This document shows positions 49,282 to 61,470 of a DNA stretch of 64,000 bases, one piece after another. The notes beneath the pieces are model-generated. The model was not told the DNA's origin and did no database searches. It saw nothing but the letters and a program-made list of their open reading frames with translations. Source of the stretch: Torreya grandis. Its lineage: Eukaryota; Streptophyta; Pinopsida; Cupressales; Taxaceae. The DNA lies in contig JARHVA010000157.1 in the NCBI GenBank assembly GCA_037957365.1, forward strand, positions 3,940,001 to 4,004,000. Direction: 5' to 3'. A program made the position numbers and the translations under genes. Numbering within the stretch: position 1 is the first letter of the stretch; every line of letters begins with the position of its first letter.

Positions 49282-49985
49282 GTTGGTTCAATGACAAGGC
49301 TCAACCAAAAGAGTTCATCGGCAAGCTTCTAAGCAAGGATTGAACCATTGAACCATTGAACCATTTAGGTTCAATGGGTTCAAAGGTTCAACATCAACAG
49401 CAAGAGTTAAGCGCATTTGTCAAGGTTCAATGTTCAACCGCTTCAAGGTTCAACGGCTTCAAAACACTTATCAAAAAGAAGAAGGATTGAATCATTGAAC
49501 TATTGAACCATTGAACCACTTTGGTTCAAAGGTTCAATGGGTTCAATGGTTCAATAGGTTCAATGACCAAATGGTTCAATGTGTTTGGTTCAAAAAGATC
49601 AAAAGGACTTAGCCAAATAAAAAGAATGAAATGATTGAACCGTTGAACCTTGAACCAAAGGGTTCAATGAGTTCATAGGTTCAAAGGTTCAACCAATGCG
49701 ATGAAGATCAAAGAGCTTAGAAAGAACAAGGAAGTGACGGACTAATTGTTCAATAGGTTCAAAGGCTTCTACAGGCAAGTTCAATCAAAAGAACAAGTTT
49801 TCAACGCTTGAACCGTTGAACCATTGAACCACATTGGTTCAAAGGTTTAATGGGTTCAAGGTTCAAAGGTTCAATGGGTTCAACGAGGCTTGTTTCAAAG
49901 AATCTTGGTTCAAGCAGTCAAAGGGAATGAACCATTGAATCGTTGAACCAAAGTTGGTTCAATCAGTCGGTTCAAGTGACAAGTT
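49282..49985. repeat. TTGAACC / GGTTCAA array in G U3
   Basis: Dozens of TTGAACC and its reverse complement GGTTCAA at 8-10 base spacing, in alternating blocks, so the region can fold on itself. Counterpart at 58583-59275. Unlike a simple satellite, both orientations are intermixed. Confidence 0.9.
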
Positions 49986-50536
49986 CAAAGGAGTGCCCCA
50001 AGCGTCAAAGACACATGTTTCCTTACAGAGGGAATTTTTGTGGCAAAAGTGACTAAAGAAGGAAACAAAACCCTGATAGAACTCAATGGATGATGCCAAG
50101 TGTCATCTTCCAAGCCTCATTTCACTTTGTTTCTAAGAGCAGCGGATGCTGCCACGTGTCACAATTTGAGATTCACATAAAATTGACTAAGGAAAATTTC
50201 CAAGGGACAAATAGCCCTTGCAAAAGACACTCAAAAACTAAAGTGAACCATTGCAAAAAACCCAAAAGGATAATTTGGGGCTCAAACAACGCTTGTAGAG
50301 GGAAGAAAGGGGGCAAATGGACCAATTCAAAGGCCAAAAGAGCAAAGGGATTTCCTTCAAAAAAGTTCCCCCAACAAAATAGATAAAGTTAATTCCTTCA
50401 AGAAAATGAACAAGGCAAAGGACAAAGCGAAATCCTCCAGACAATTTTTCTGAAGGAATTCACCCAAAAAACAAAGCAAAGCCTAGCGGAAAGACAAGGT
50501 AAGGAAGATTTCCTTCAGAAAAATTGCTCAAAGGAA

Positions 50537-50563
50537 TTCCTTCAGACATTTTGTCTGAAGGAA
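50537..50563. repeat. Perfect 12-bp hairpin in the G LTR (5' copy)
   Basis: Arms TTCCTTCAGACA and TGTCTGAAGGAA with a TTT loop. The other LTR has the hairpin at 59821-59847 with two base-pair changes that keep pairing. Confidence 0.9.
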
Positions 50564-51090
50564 ATAAAGGATAAAGCCCGCTAAAAGAAAGAAGCCTGAA
50601 GGCCATCTGAAGACCGTCTGAAGGGTAGATACCCTTGCAGGGGACTCTTCCTAACCCAAAGCAGACTATTTCTCAAGGCCTCAAAGGGCAAGTCCCCTCC
50701 GAGAAAGATCAAATGACAAAGCCGAAGGAATTGTCAAGGAAAGTGACGTGCTTGCAGATGTCAAAGTTAAAACAATGAAATAGCCATTGATCCTTGCAGG
50801 TTTAAGTGCAGACCCAAATGAATTCAAAAGCTTTAATGCCAAGGCTAAAAGGAAGAAATACTAAGAAGAGCGTAAAGATTAGGATCGACCAAAAACATTT
50901 GTGCATCAGATATGTTTTCAAAAGTAGACCACCAAGTGGATATTGAAAGATGTAAACTTTCAATAGCGTGACCCATTTCTCTGCATTGAGAAAAGCAAAT
51001 GGGTAAATGCCCCTAAATTCCAGCATGTCTTCTTAACAAAATTCAATGCAACATGATGTGTTACTATTCCCAAGTCCTTCTTGAAGAGGC

Positions 51091-51098
51091 TATATAAG
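51091..51098 (+). promoter_or_regulatory. TATA box of the G LTR promoter
   Basis: TATATAAG in GAGGCTATATAAGGGACTC, conserved in the other LTR at 60374-60381. Transcription would start about 30 bases on, dividing U3 from R. Confidence 0.7.
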
Positions 51099-51892
51099 GG
51101 ACTCTCTTGTTATTGTGGATCTGTCTCTCTTTGATTATCAGAAACAAAACTCTACCCAAATTGAAAGGCATTACTGGGACTTTAAGCTCAGATTGTTGAT
51201 CATATTTTGTTATTGGAATAAGAAAGCAAGTGACTTTTCAGACTTTGTGCTGTGATATATTTATTGTTAGAGAAACTATTCTTATGTCTTTTTCCTTAAT
51301 ATATTTTCTGTTCCTTTAATTCAATAAGCAAAATTAGTGAAAGTAGTTAGGAAGGCATCCTGAAGCCAACTGTGGAGAGACTTTATGCCCCCACAATTAC
51401 CTTTAGTGTGTTTTCTTTTTGTTTCTACATAAAGGACCTTGGGAGACTTTGTGCCCTCATTGTCTTTTGTATCTCACTCTTGGGCAATTCAGGTGGAGAC
51501 TTTGTGGTACATCTCAATTTGCTAGTTACTATGATCTTGGTTACATTTTGTAATTACTACCAAGAAGATTCTTGTGGTTTGTTGAATGGTACTTATGAAA
51601 GAAGAGGAGTTCTTTCTGTCATTATCCCTAAGATTTCTCCTTTGATTTGCACACATCATCTCTGAAAAAAGAGAGATTGATGATTTATCCTACCCTTGAG
51701 TATTATTTTCTGTTTATATATATATATATATATAAATATATATAAGGAACCTCCCCTTGATGAGATGAGAGATTAGTCCCCTTTTGATGTGGTAAACCTA
51801 CACATTTGGCCGACCAATCTTCCTACTTTGGATGATCAGACCTATTTTGTTTATCAGTACGCTGATTAACAAAATATTCAACCAACAGTTTT

Positions 51893-51910
51893 TGGTGACC
51901 CCACTGGGGA
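51893..51910 (+). other. Primer-binding site of element G
   Basis: TGGTGACCCCACTGGGGA begins five bases after the LTR end CAACA. Position and TGG start fit a PBS; the tRNA is not of the initiator-Met type and I did not assign it. Confidence 0.7.
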
Positions 51911-52367
51911 TATAGTTATGTGCATTCTAAAACCTCAAGTTTTAGATGAAATTAGTCTCTACCATTATCCATTATAGACTCCATTCTATTTTTGTGTTTT
52001 ACCCATTATTATTATAACCTTACCATTCACCTCCACACTAACTAGGAAAGAATGCACAATTTAAAGCCTCAAGCTTCAAACTAAAGCAAGGTCAATTCTT
52101 TTCCATTTTTGTTTCACAATCTGGTAGATTCAAGGTATACACGAAGCCAAAGGGCTAAAAGTATTTTTGACCTTGTATTCAAGTTGGTACAACAAATTGA
52201 TTTTGATCTGTTTCCTTCACCATCTCACCTCTAACGAACCAAGAGCTTTCTTCCTACTAAAGTTAGATCTCCATTGCTAAACGAAGTATCGACTTTTGCT
52301 GTTGATAAAGCTTTGCCAATAATTACCCCTTCTGAGATTTGTTATTCCTCCTTTTCATAGTCATATA
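51911..52367 (+). other. 5' leader of element G
   Basis: Between the PBS and the gag start at ATG 52368. No clear ORF or motif. Confidence 0.5.
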
Positions 52368-53640
52368 ATGGCAGTTCAAGGTCCCTAGGGTAATTATTTT
52401 GGTCCTCTCAATCTTACTCCACCTCTACATGAGATTCCATGCAGTTCAAGGAAGAATTTCCACAAATTCTATGGTGATGGGAAAGTTCATCCTGATGAAC
52501 ACATTGTAGCCTTCAACACAGCTTGTGGCATAATTGGAGTAGAATTTGAAGATGTAGCAGTCAGGCTATTTGTAGAAACATTACAAGGTGCTGCTGCAGA
52601 TTGGTTTTATCATCTACAAGCTCAGTCAGTAACTGATTGGAATACCCTCAAAGCTAAGTTTGAAGCCAGATTCAAACCTACAGAAGATGCACATGCCCTT
52701 CTAGCTCAACTCACACAGATGAAAAATGAGCCTCATGAACCAATGAGGGACTTCATAGCCAAGTTTGACAAACTAAGGAACAAAATTTTTGTAATTGCTC
52801 GACCTACAGCTAAAAATCTCAAATGCTTCTTCATTAATTCTCAGTTACCTGAAGTAAGTTTTCTTTTGAGACGTGCTGGGCAAATAGATCTTGCTACAGC
52901 TCAACATTTGGCCACTGAGGTAGAAGATGATCTCATCTTAGTAGGGAAGATAAGAAGAGATCTAAATAGAAATAGACCTTCATCATCTTCTGAATATACA
53001 TCTACAAGCACCACATATGTAATGGTGCAGAAGTTGGAAAATGAGTTGCTTGCTCTCAAAAAGCATATGGTGTAAGGAATGTCTTCTACTCCATACAAAG
53101 ATATGACAAGAAGGATATTTCTAAATTAGTCATATTAGGGCAATGCTGCCAAGAATCAAGGGCAACAAAATCATCTTCCTCCCCCACAAGGGAAACTTGC
53201 CTTGGAAGCTCCTCCAACCAATTCGGCAATGGGATATCTTGAAGTAGAATCAGAGTTCTCTTTCCATCCTAAATTGATTCAAGAAAATGATGCTGATATC
53301 CTTATAGAAAATCAAGAAGAATCAACTGGCGACTCCTACATTGGTTTCTTAAACTACTAGGATGAACCCATAAGCAAAGGAGAAGCTTTTGATGGATCAT
53401 ATGCAGTGTTTACCAGGTCCAAAAACCAATCAGTCTAGCAAGTTGATAAAAGGAAGACAGAGGAGCAACCTCAACCAACAATTACAATTGCTAAGCATGG
53501 AACCACTCTGCCTTACCAGTCAAAGGATCCAGTGATCACCCAAAAAGTAAGTACACCAATTTCATCTTCACCTTCTACTTCAATTTTTTCAAACCAACCC
53601 TCCTCCCATCCCTCATAAAACTCAAAAGGTTTAAATACCT
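52368..53640 (+). pseudogene. gag: gag of element G
   Basis: ATG 52368 (MAVQGP), a stop at 52386, then one frame to 53075: FHKFYGDGKVHPDEHIVAF, RLFVETLQGAAADWFYHL, DWNTLKAKFEARFKP, EPMRDFIAKFDKLRNK, then a helical end (VMVQKLENELLALKKHM). This is the Ty3/gypsy gag core in standard order. After a stop at 53073 the frame continues with low-complexity sequence (PPPQGKLALEAPP). No zinc knuckle seen. The pol frame is offset, so a frameshift lies near 53600. Confidence 0.82.
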
Positions 53641-53706
53641 TCCTTTGTACCTAGCTCAATTCAACCATTTGACATAATCGATCATGTCAAAAAGACAAAA
53701 ATACAA

Positions 53707-56700
53707 ATGTCTAAATTTGAATATTTACAGTCCAATCCTGATCAATTGGATAAGCTGGTCCAATGTGTCAAGAACCAAACCGTCCCTGTAGGACAAGAAG
53801 CTAAAAAGGTAACTCCTGATTCACCAAAGAACATGCCCATTCTGAATAATCTTGTCATTACTCCTCCAGCTACCCCTGGGAAAATAAAACCTTTCTATGT
53901 TTCCCTGTTAATAAATGGTCACAAGCTAAGTAATTGTATTATAGACTTAGGCGCATCTGACAATGTCATGCCTGCTAAAGTAGTTGAATCTCTTTGCCTC
54001 ACACTGACCAAGACATTTGGGAGATGTTTATCCATGGAAAACAAGCAAGTACCATTGCTGAGGCAAATCAAAGATGCCCAATTTGCGTTTGAAATGTTTC
54101 CAGACAAGAGAATCAAGATGACTGTCTTAGTGGCTGACGTCCCAACATCTTATGGCATTTTTCTTGGACAAAATTTCTACAAGGACATGGGAGGAGAACT
54201 AAGCATGGACCTATCTGAGGCAAGAATCCCTATCAAAGGCATAATGAAGAGGTTGTTCCCTGGAAAGGAGGAAAAATATGTGGTCACCTAAACATCAGCC
54301 CCTAAATCTCAAATTCTTTTTGAATCCTCAAGTATGGGTAACTACTTTCTATCTACAGACGAAGTGCATGAAACATCTGATAAAATTCTTGAAAGTGTCA
54401 ACCCAAAAATTAGTTCAACTAGAATAACAGAAGAACTATTAGGTTGCAATACAAATGAAGAAAGACCCTCCCTCTTTAATGAAGGAAAGTCTAAAGAAAA
54501 ATTAGTGTCTGATGAGGTATGGACTCTGGAATTCGATGGCAGCTGCTCCTCTATCAGTTTGGGAGCCAATATTGTGTTGATAGCTCCTTAAGGAGATATG
54601 TTTCCTTCATCTTACAAATTACAATTTAGCAACACTAACAATACAGCTGAATATGAATCTCTGTTGCTTGGATTGAAGGCTGCTCAAGACAAAAGCATCA
54701 AGTTTCTTCATGCTAAAGGGGATGCTAAATTAGTGGTTTGTCAAGTGAAAAACTTATACCAAACTAAGAATAAAATATTACACCACTATCACAAACTGGT
54801 TTAGGACCAAATTAAAAGCTTTGATGCTTTCAACATTTCTGCCATACCCAGGGAATCTAATGACAGAGCTGATGCACTTACTATTTTAAAAAATCTTTTA
54901 GTTCCTCACTCAAATTTCAAAGAAGACACATACTATTGAGCTAGTTTATATACCAAGTGTTCTTGACAATGCTGATCATTGGCAAGTGTTCAATGATGAT
55001 CATCAAATCATTGCCTTCCTAGAACGAAAAGACAATTTCAAACAATACGTTTTGAAGGCAGTGAACCTCAAAAGTATGAATTAGCCTCTGAATCTAGTTT
55101 AGATATAAATGAAGAATTCTTATAGCTGAAAGGAAATAAAATTCCCAAAGGCCTGGTTTCTCTTGAGAAACTGTTTGACAAGCATGATAGATTCATCAAA
55201 CAACATCAAACAGATTCAAGTTTCTCTCAGGGATTTGATCAAGTAAATCTAACTACGAAAGAAAATCCCAAGATGGTTAACATTGGTAAGTGTTTCACCC
55301 CTAAAAAAATATTCAAGTTCACCACTTTACTCCATCAATACATGGATGTCTTAGCATATTCTTATGATGACCTGAAGTCTCTCAGACCTAATGAAATTCG
55401 TCATGACATTTCTCTCAAGGCTGACTCAATGCCCTATAAGCAAAAATCCAGATAGTACAATCAAAAAATATCAAGTACTATTCTATCTGAGATACAAAAA
55501 ATGTTAAATGCTAGAATCGTCTTCCCAATCCATCATTCCACATGGATTGCAAACATAGTGCCTGTAAGGAAAAAGAGTGGTGAAATTCACATTTATGTAG
55601 ATTTCAAGAATCTGAATCAGTCATCTTTGAAAGATAATTACCCTTTGCCAATTATGGATCAAGTGCTTCAAATAGTGACAAGTTTAGAGATGTTATCAAT
55701 GCTAGATGGCTTTTCAGGATATAATCAAGTTGAAGTTGGTGAAGCAGACCAAAACAAGACTACATTCACCACACCTTGGGGTATATTTGCATATAGAAGA
55801 ATGCCTTTTGGCTTGATAAATGCTGGTGCCACCTTTCAGAGAGTAATGGACCTAGCTTTCAAAGATGAGATGGGTAAATTCATAGTGGTATACCTTGATG
55901 ACTTAACCATCTTTTCAAATCACCGTTCTAATCATGTATGCCACTTACAACAAGTGCTAGAGCACTGCCACTAAAATGGTATTTCCTTGAACCCTAAGAA
56001 GTCTATTTTTGGAATAATAGAGGGGAAAATCCTCAGACACATTGTGTCTAAAGAAGGCATAAAGATTGACTCAGACAGAGTCAAGTCTATTCAAGAGCTT
56101 AATTTTCCTACAAGTAAAAATGTTGTTCACTCTTTCTTCGAAAAGGTGAATTTCTTATGGAAGTTCATCCCCAAATTTGTTGAGAAGACTAGACACATTG
56201 TGAACATGATGAAAGGGAAGACAACCTTTAGCTGGACTAGAGAAGGCAAGTCAACATTTTAGGATATCAAGACTGCCATTGCCCACGCCCCTACCTTGGT
56301 TTGTCCAGATTACAACAAAGATTTCATCATATATAGCTATGCTTCTAAACACACACTTTAAGCAATTCTTGTTCAATAGGACAAGGAAGGTATGGAATCT
56401 CTTATTTATTTCATGAGTTTCCCTCTCAAAACCCATGAGATGAAGTATTCAAATGTAGAGAAGCATGCTTATGTAGTGGTGAAAGTAGTTAAACATTTTC
56501 ACTTTTATATCCTGAATTCACACACTACTACCTTAGTTCCTGACACCATAGTCAAGTCCATATTAATTCAATAGGAGTTTGGCACAAAAAGAGGCAATTG
56601 GATTGCAAAGATCCAAGAGTTTGATCTAGACATCAAGCCAATAAAGCTGGTTAGGGGAAAAGGCCTATGCCAATTAATTGCTGACAATGAGTTAGAAGAT

Positions 56701-58023
56701 ACACATCATGTAGAAGCTGAAGTGGAAGACACACTAATAGTCCTTTTTGTCTCTACTACCAATGAGTGGTATTCAGGTATTGCTCATTTATTTACTTATG
56801 GTGAATGTCCTGCTCATTTGTCTTATAAAGAAAGGAGGACTATCAAGTTGAAAGCTGCCAATTTTGTCCTTTGGGACAATGGCTTGTATAAGAGAAGCAT
56901 AGATGGAGTATTCCTTTGCTGTGTAGACAAAGAGCAACAAAGCCAACTTTTGAAATCTTTTCACAATCTAGCCTGTGCAGGACATTTTTTTGCTCCTGTA
57001 ATTGATCACAAGATTTTGTGAGCCAGGTATTACTAGTCAACTCTTTTCCAAGATGCATATAAGTGGGTGAGAAAATGTGAACTTTGCCAGCAATTTGTTG
57101 AAAGACCCAAGTTAGCTGCCCTACCTCTCAAGCCAGTGATCATAGAAGAACCTTTCTAGTAATGGGGGATTGATTTTATTAAGATTAGAAACTCATGTTC
57201 AAGCACTAGACATGATTATGTCATTATGACAACTGACTATTTCACCAAGTGGGTAGAAGCAATCCCAACTAAGCATGCTACTTCAAAATTTGTATGCAAT
57301 TTCTTTAAAGAGAATATCATTTCCAGGTTTGGAGTTCCAACCAAAATTGTTACTGATAATGTATCTTGTTTCACCTCCCAAGAGATTACATAATTCTATT
57401 TCCATTATGGAATTACATTCTCCCATTCTTTTTATTATTTTCTATAAGGGAATGGACAAGCTGAATCAAGCAATAAAAACTTGGTAACTATCATCAAGAA
57501 GCTAGCAGATGAAAATCAAAGGAAATGGCATAAAGCATTGGTTGATACTCTATGGGCAGACATAATCACATCAAAGAGGGTAATTGGTATGTCTCCTTTT
57601 CAACTTCTTTATGGTATCAATGCTGAAATAACAATCACCTTAGAATTTCCATCCTTGAAATTGGCAAAGGTAATTTAAGATCAGACATATGAAAGCTCTC
57701 TTGATAAGAGAATCATGTGCCTAACTGAGCTGGATGGATAGAGAACCATGGTGGTGGATCGAATTGCTGCTCATCAAAGTCTGGTAAAGAAAATCTTTGA
57801 CCAAAAGGCCAAAAATCGTGATTTACAGATTGGGGATCAAGTCTTGCTGTGGGACAAAAGGAGAGAACCAAAAGGGATGCATGGAAATTTTGACTCCCTT
57901 TGGAGAGGCCCATTTATAATTCATCAACACAATGGTGAAAATAGCTTTCTACTAAAATATCAAGATGGCACACTCTTTTCTCTACCTCACAATGGGCAGC
58001 ATCTAAAACACTTCAACTCTTGA
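53707..58023 (+). pseudogene. pol: pol of element G: protease, aRNH, RT, gRNH, integrase
   Basis: One frame runs from 53707 to a stop at 58021 with about 15-20 in-frame stops and two local frame excursions (about 54925-55075 and near 57300). Protease: IIDLGASDNVMPAKVVESL at about 53940. aRNH at 54520-54900 with FDGSCSS, AEYESLLLGL, GDAKLVV and NDRADAL, all four acids present. RT 55300-56000 with VPVRKKSGEIH, LDGFSGYNQV, PFGLINAGATF and VVYLDDLTIF. gRNH 56100-56700 ends DLDIKPIKLVRGKGL. Integrase 56760-58020: CELCQQF, WGIDFIK, IVTDN, GNGQAESSNKN (D, D, E present), then WRGPFII and HLKHF. Having aRNH before RT differs from element H. Confidence 0.88.
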
Positions 58024-58233
58024 AGTATCAGATCATTGCATTTGTACATATGTATATTTGTATAGTTTTTAATTCTATTTTGTTTTGTTTGTTTCCATTT
58101 TTTTTTATGCCTTCTATTTCTAGGTAACATGACTCCGTAACCCAATGGTACACATGAAGACACTGGAGATTCTAGATTCTACTCCCTTCAATTCTTTTTT
58201 ACAATTGATAGAAGTTCCCCAACTGGAGCCAGC
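58024..58233 (+). other. 3' untranslated region of element G
   Basis: T-rich. Just before the LTR is GAAGTTCCCCAACTGGAGCC, a poor polypurine tract. Confidence 0.6.
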
Positions 58234-61167
58234 TGTTGTCTCCAAAAATAGACTTCTCATTTTTTGGGACAACATGTAAAATATTTTGGTTCCTCAGACC
58301 AAAATAATCTCTTCTCTTATCTAAATTTGTTCTAAGCATTCAAATTCCTCATTTTTCAAGCTTCTCAAAAATCTACAGACTCTGCAGGCTTAAATCTATA
58401 GACTCTGTAGACTTGAATCTACGGACTCTGTAGGCTTAAATCTATGGACTCTGCAGGCTTGAATCTATGGAATCTATAGGAAGGAAATCTATGGACTCTA
58501 CAGGAAAGTTTAACAAACTTCACAGGTTGATTTCTATAGACTCTGCAGGAAAGAAGCAAGCTCTCAACACTTAGGTGATTTCAAAGTTGGTTCAATGACA
58601 AGGCTCAACCAAAAGAGTTCATCGGCAAGCTTCTAAGCAAGGATTGAACCATTGAACCGTTGAACCTTGAACCATTTAGGTTTAATGGGTTCAATGGGTT
58701 CAAAGGTTCAACATCAACAACAAGAGTTAAGCGCATTTGTCAAGGTTCAAAGTTTAACTGCTTCAAGGTTCAACGGCTTCAAAACACTTATACAAAAGAA
58801 GAAGGCTTGAATCATTGAATCATTGAACCACTTTGGTTCAAAGGTTCAATGGGTTCAATGGTTCAATAGGTTTAACGACCAAATGGTTCAATGCATTTGG
58901 TTCAAAAAGATCAAAAGGACTTAGCCAAATAAAAAGAATGAATCGATTGAACCGTTGAACCTTGAACCAAAGGGTTCAACAAGTTCACATGTTCAAATGT
59001 ACAACCAATGTGATGAAGATCAAAGAGCTTATAAAGAACAAGGAAGTGACAGACTAATGGTTCAATAGGTTCAAAGGCTTCTACATGTAGGTTCAATCAA
59101 AAGAAAAAGTTTCTGACACTTGAACCGTTGAACCATTGAACCACATTGGTTCAAAGGTTCAACGAGTTCAATGAGGCTTGTTTCAAAGAATCTTGGTTCA
59201 AGCGGTCAAAGGGAATGAACCATTAAACCGTTGAACCAAAGTTAGTTCAATCGATCGGTTCAAGCGACAAGTTCAAAGGAGTGCCCCAAGCGTGAAAGAC
59301 ACAAGTGCCCTTGTAGATGGAATTTCCATGGCAAAAGTGACTAAGGAAACAAAAATTTGACAGAACTCAATGGATGTTTCCAAGTGTCATCTTCTGAGCC
59401 TCATTTCACTTTGTTTCTAAGAGTAGCAGATGCTGCCACGTGTCACAATTTGAGATTCACATAAAATTGACTAAGGCGAATTTCCAAGGGACAAATAGCC
59501 CTTGTGGAGGACACTCAAAAATCGAAGTGAACTGTTGCAAAAAACTCAAAAGGCTAATTTGGAGCTCAAACAATGCTTGTGGAGGGTAGAAAGGGGGAAA
59601 ATGGACCAATTCAAAGGCCAAAAGAGCAAAGGGATTTCCTTCAAAAAAGTTCCCCTGGCAAAACAGACAAAGTGAATTCCTTCAGGAAAATGAACAAGGC
59701 AAAGGACAAAGTGAAATCCTCCAAATAATTTGTCTGAAGGAATTCGCTCAAAAAACAAAGCAAAGCCTGGTAGAAAGACAAGGCAAGGAAGATTTCCTTC
59801 AGACAAATTGCCCAAAGGAATTCCTTCGAACATTTTGTTCGAAGGAAATAGAGGATAAATCCCACCGGAAGAAAGAAGCTTGAAGGCCATCCGAAGACCG
59901 CTCGAAGGCAAATACCCTTGTGGGGGGCTCTTCCTAACCCAAAGCAGACCATTTCTCAAGGCCCCAAAGAGTAGGTCCCCTCTGAGAAAGATCAAATGAC
60001 AAAGCTGAAGGAATTGCTGAGGAAAGTGACGTGCCCGCAGATGTCAAAGTTGCAACAATGAAATAGCCGTTGATCCTTGCAGGTTTAAGCGTGGACCCGA
60101 ATGCATTCAAAATCTTTAAGGCCAAGGGCAAAAGGAAGAACCACTGAGAGGAGCGTAAAGAGCAAGAATGACTAGAAACATTTGTGCATCAGATTTATTT
60201 CTAGAAGTAGACTGCCAGGTGGATATTGAAAGATGCAAACTTTCAATAATGTGACCCATTTCTCTGCATTGAGAAAAGAAAATGGGTAAATGCCCCTAAA
60301 TTCCAGCATGTCTTCTTAACAAAATTCAATGCAACATGATGTGTTACTATTCCCAAGTCCTTCTTGAAGAGGCTATATAAGGGACTCTCTTGTTATTATG
60401 GATCTGTCTCTCTTTTATTATCAGAAACAAAACTCTACCCAAATTGAAAGGCATTACTAAGACTTTGAGCTCAGATTGTTGATCATATTTTGTTATTGGA
60501 ATAAGAAAGCAAGTGACTTTTCAGACTTTGTGCTGTGATATCTTTGTTATTGGGGAAACTGTTCTTATGTCTTTTTCCTTAATATATTTTCTATTCCTTT
60601 AATTCAATAAGCAAAATTAGTGAAAGTAGTCAAGAAGGCATCCTGAAGCCAACTGTGGAGAGACTTTGTGCCCCCACAATTGCCTTTAGTGTGTTTTCTT
60701 TTTGTTTTTGTGTAAAGGACCTTGGGAGACTTTGTGCCCTCATTGTCTTTTGTATCTCACTCTTGGGCAATTCAGGTGGAGATTTTGTGCTACATCTCAA
60801 TTTGCTGGTTACTACGACCTTGGTTACATTTTGCAATTACTACCAGGAAGATTCTTGTGGTTTGTTGAATTGTACTTCTAAAAGAAGAGGAGTGCTTTCT
60901 GTCATTATCCCTAAGATTTCTCCTTTGATTTGCACACATCATCTCTTAAAAAAGAGAGATGGATGATTTATCCTACCCTTGAGTATTATTTTCTATATAT
61001 ATATATATATATAGCATATCTATATGGAACCTCCCCTTGATGAGAGGAGAGATTAGTCCCCTTTTGATGTGATAAACCTACACATTTGGCTGACCAATCT
61101 TCCTACTTTAGATGATCAGACCTATTTTGTTTATCAGTACGCTGATCAACAAAATATTCAACCAACA
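58234..61167 (+). repeat. 3' LTR of element G
   Basis: 2934 bp, full-length partner of 48930-51887, diverged at many scattered positions. Retains the tandem arrays, hairpin (59821-59847), TATA box (60374-60381) and a TA microsatellite (60997-61012). Confidence 0.95.
59821..59847. repeat. Perfect 12-bp hairpin in the G LTR (3' copy)
   Basis: Arms TTCCTTCGAACA and TGTTCGAAGGAA, loop TTT. Relative to 50537-50563, arm positions 8 and 9 changed and their partners changed with them. Confidence 0.9.
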
Positions 61168-61172
61168 GTCCT

Positions 61173-61470
61173 ATCCAAAGTATTACACTCCAACTAATAA
61201 AAGACAAAACAAAGTGGGTAAAAAATGTGAAATATTATAATGAGGAAGCCCTAGTCCTATCCAAGGTCTTATATTACAACTCATAAAATAAAAAGGAAAT
61301 AATGAATGAAAATAAACTTGTAAAATGAAAAATTCATGATCAAAAAGAAAATGTTAAGACTAGTCTATGAAGTAAAATATATTCATGAGGATGTTCAGGT
61401 CCTATCCATAATCTTACGATGTAACTCACGAATTAAGTGAAAGTAATAAAGATAGACCAAAGGACCAATG
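61173..61470. repeat. Degenerate tandem repeat split by element G
   Basis: The text ATGAGGAAxxCxTxGTCCTATCCAAxxT occurs at 61241-61275 and in weaker form at 61384-61415. A further unit is formed by joining 48908-48929 to 61173. Spacing is uneven (roughly 90-145 bases). Probably 3' end sequence of element H. Confidence 0.6.

Larger units (their letters stand above)
48930..51887 (+). repeat. 5' LTR of element G
   Basis: 2958 bp. In order it has a 23-bp tandem array (49067-49247), a TGAACC/GGTTCA array (49282-49985), hairpin-rich sequence (50380-50640), a TATA box (51091), a U5 with a repeated AGACTTTGTGCC-like text and a short TA microsatellite (about 51715-51742). Confidence 0.95.
48930..61167 (+). 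mobile_element. Element G: Ty3/gypsy retrotransposon with ~2.95-kb LTRs
   Basis: 12,238 bp, plus strand. LTRs 48930-51887 and 58234-61167, both TGTTG...CAACA. Target duplication GTCCT is perfect (48925-48929 and 61168-61172). The internal part has a PBS, gag, protease, aRNH-type RNase H, RT, second RNase H and integrase. Having two RNases H suggests the Tat lineage. The best-preserved element in the window, yet pol has many stops. The LTRs hold several internal repeat arrays. Confidence 0.95.

Noticed and set aside
49282..49985. Possible CRISPR-like array
   Set aside because: Repeats are 7-mers in both orientations without unique spacers of regular length, inside a plant LTR.
51372..51665. 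97-codon ORF in U5 of element G, with a 103-codon partner at 60655-60966
   Set aside because: Present in both LTRs only because they are copies. Several differences are amino-acid changing and no motif is seen; probably non-coding LTR sequence.
59546..59995. 149-codon minus-strand ORF with Leu/Phe-rich sequence
   Set aside because: It lies antisense in the hairpin-rich part of the G LTR; the 5' LTR counterpart is broken and no family is recognised.
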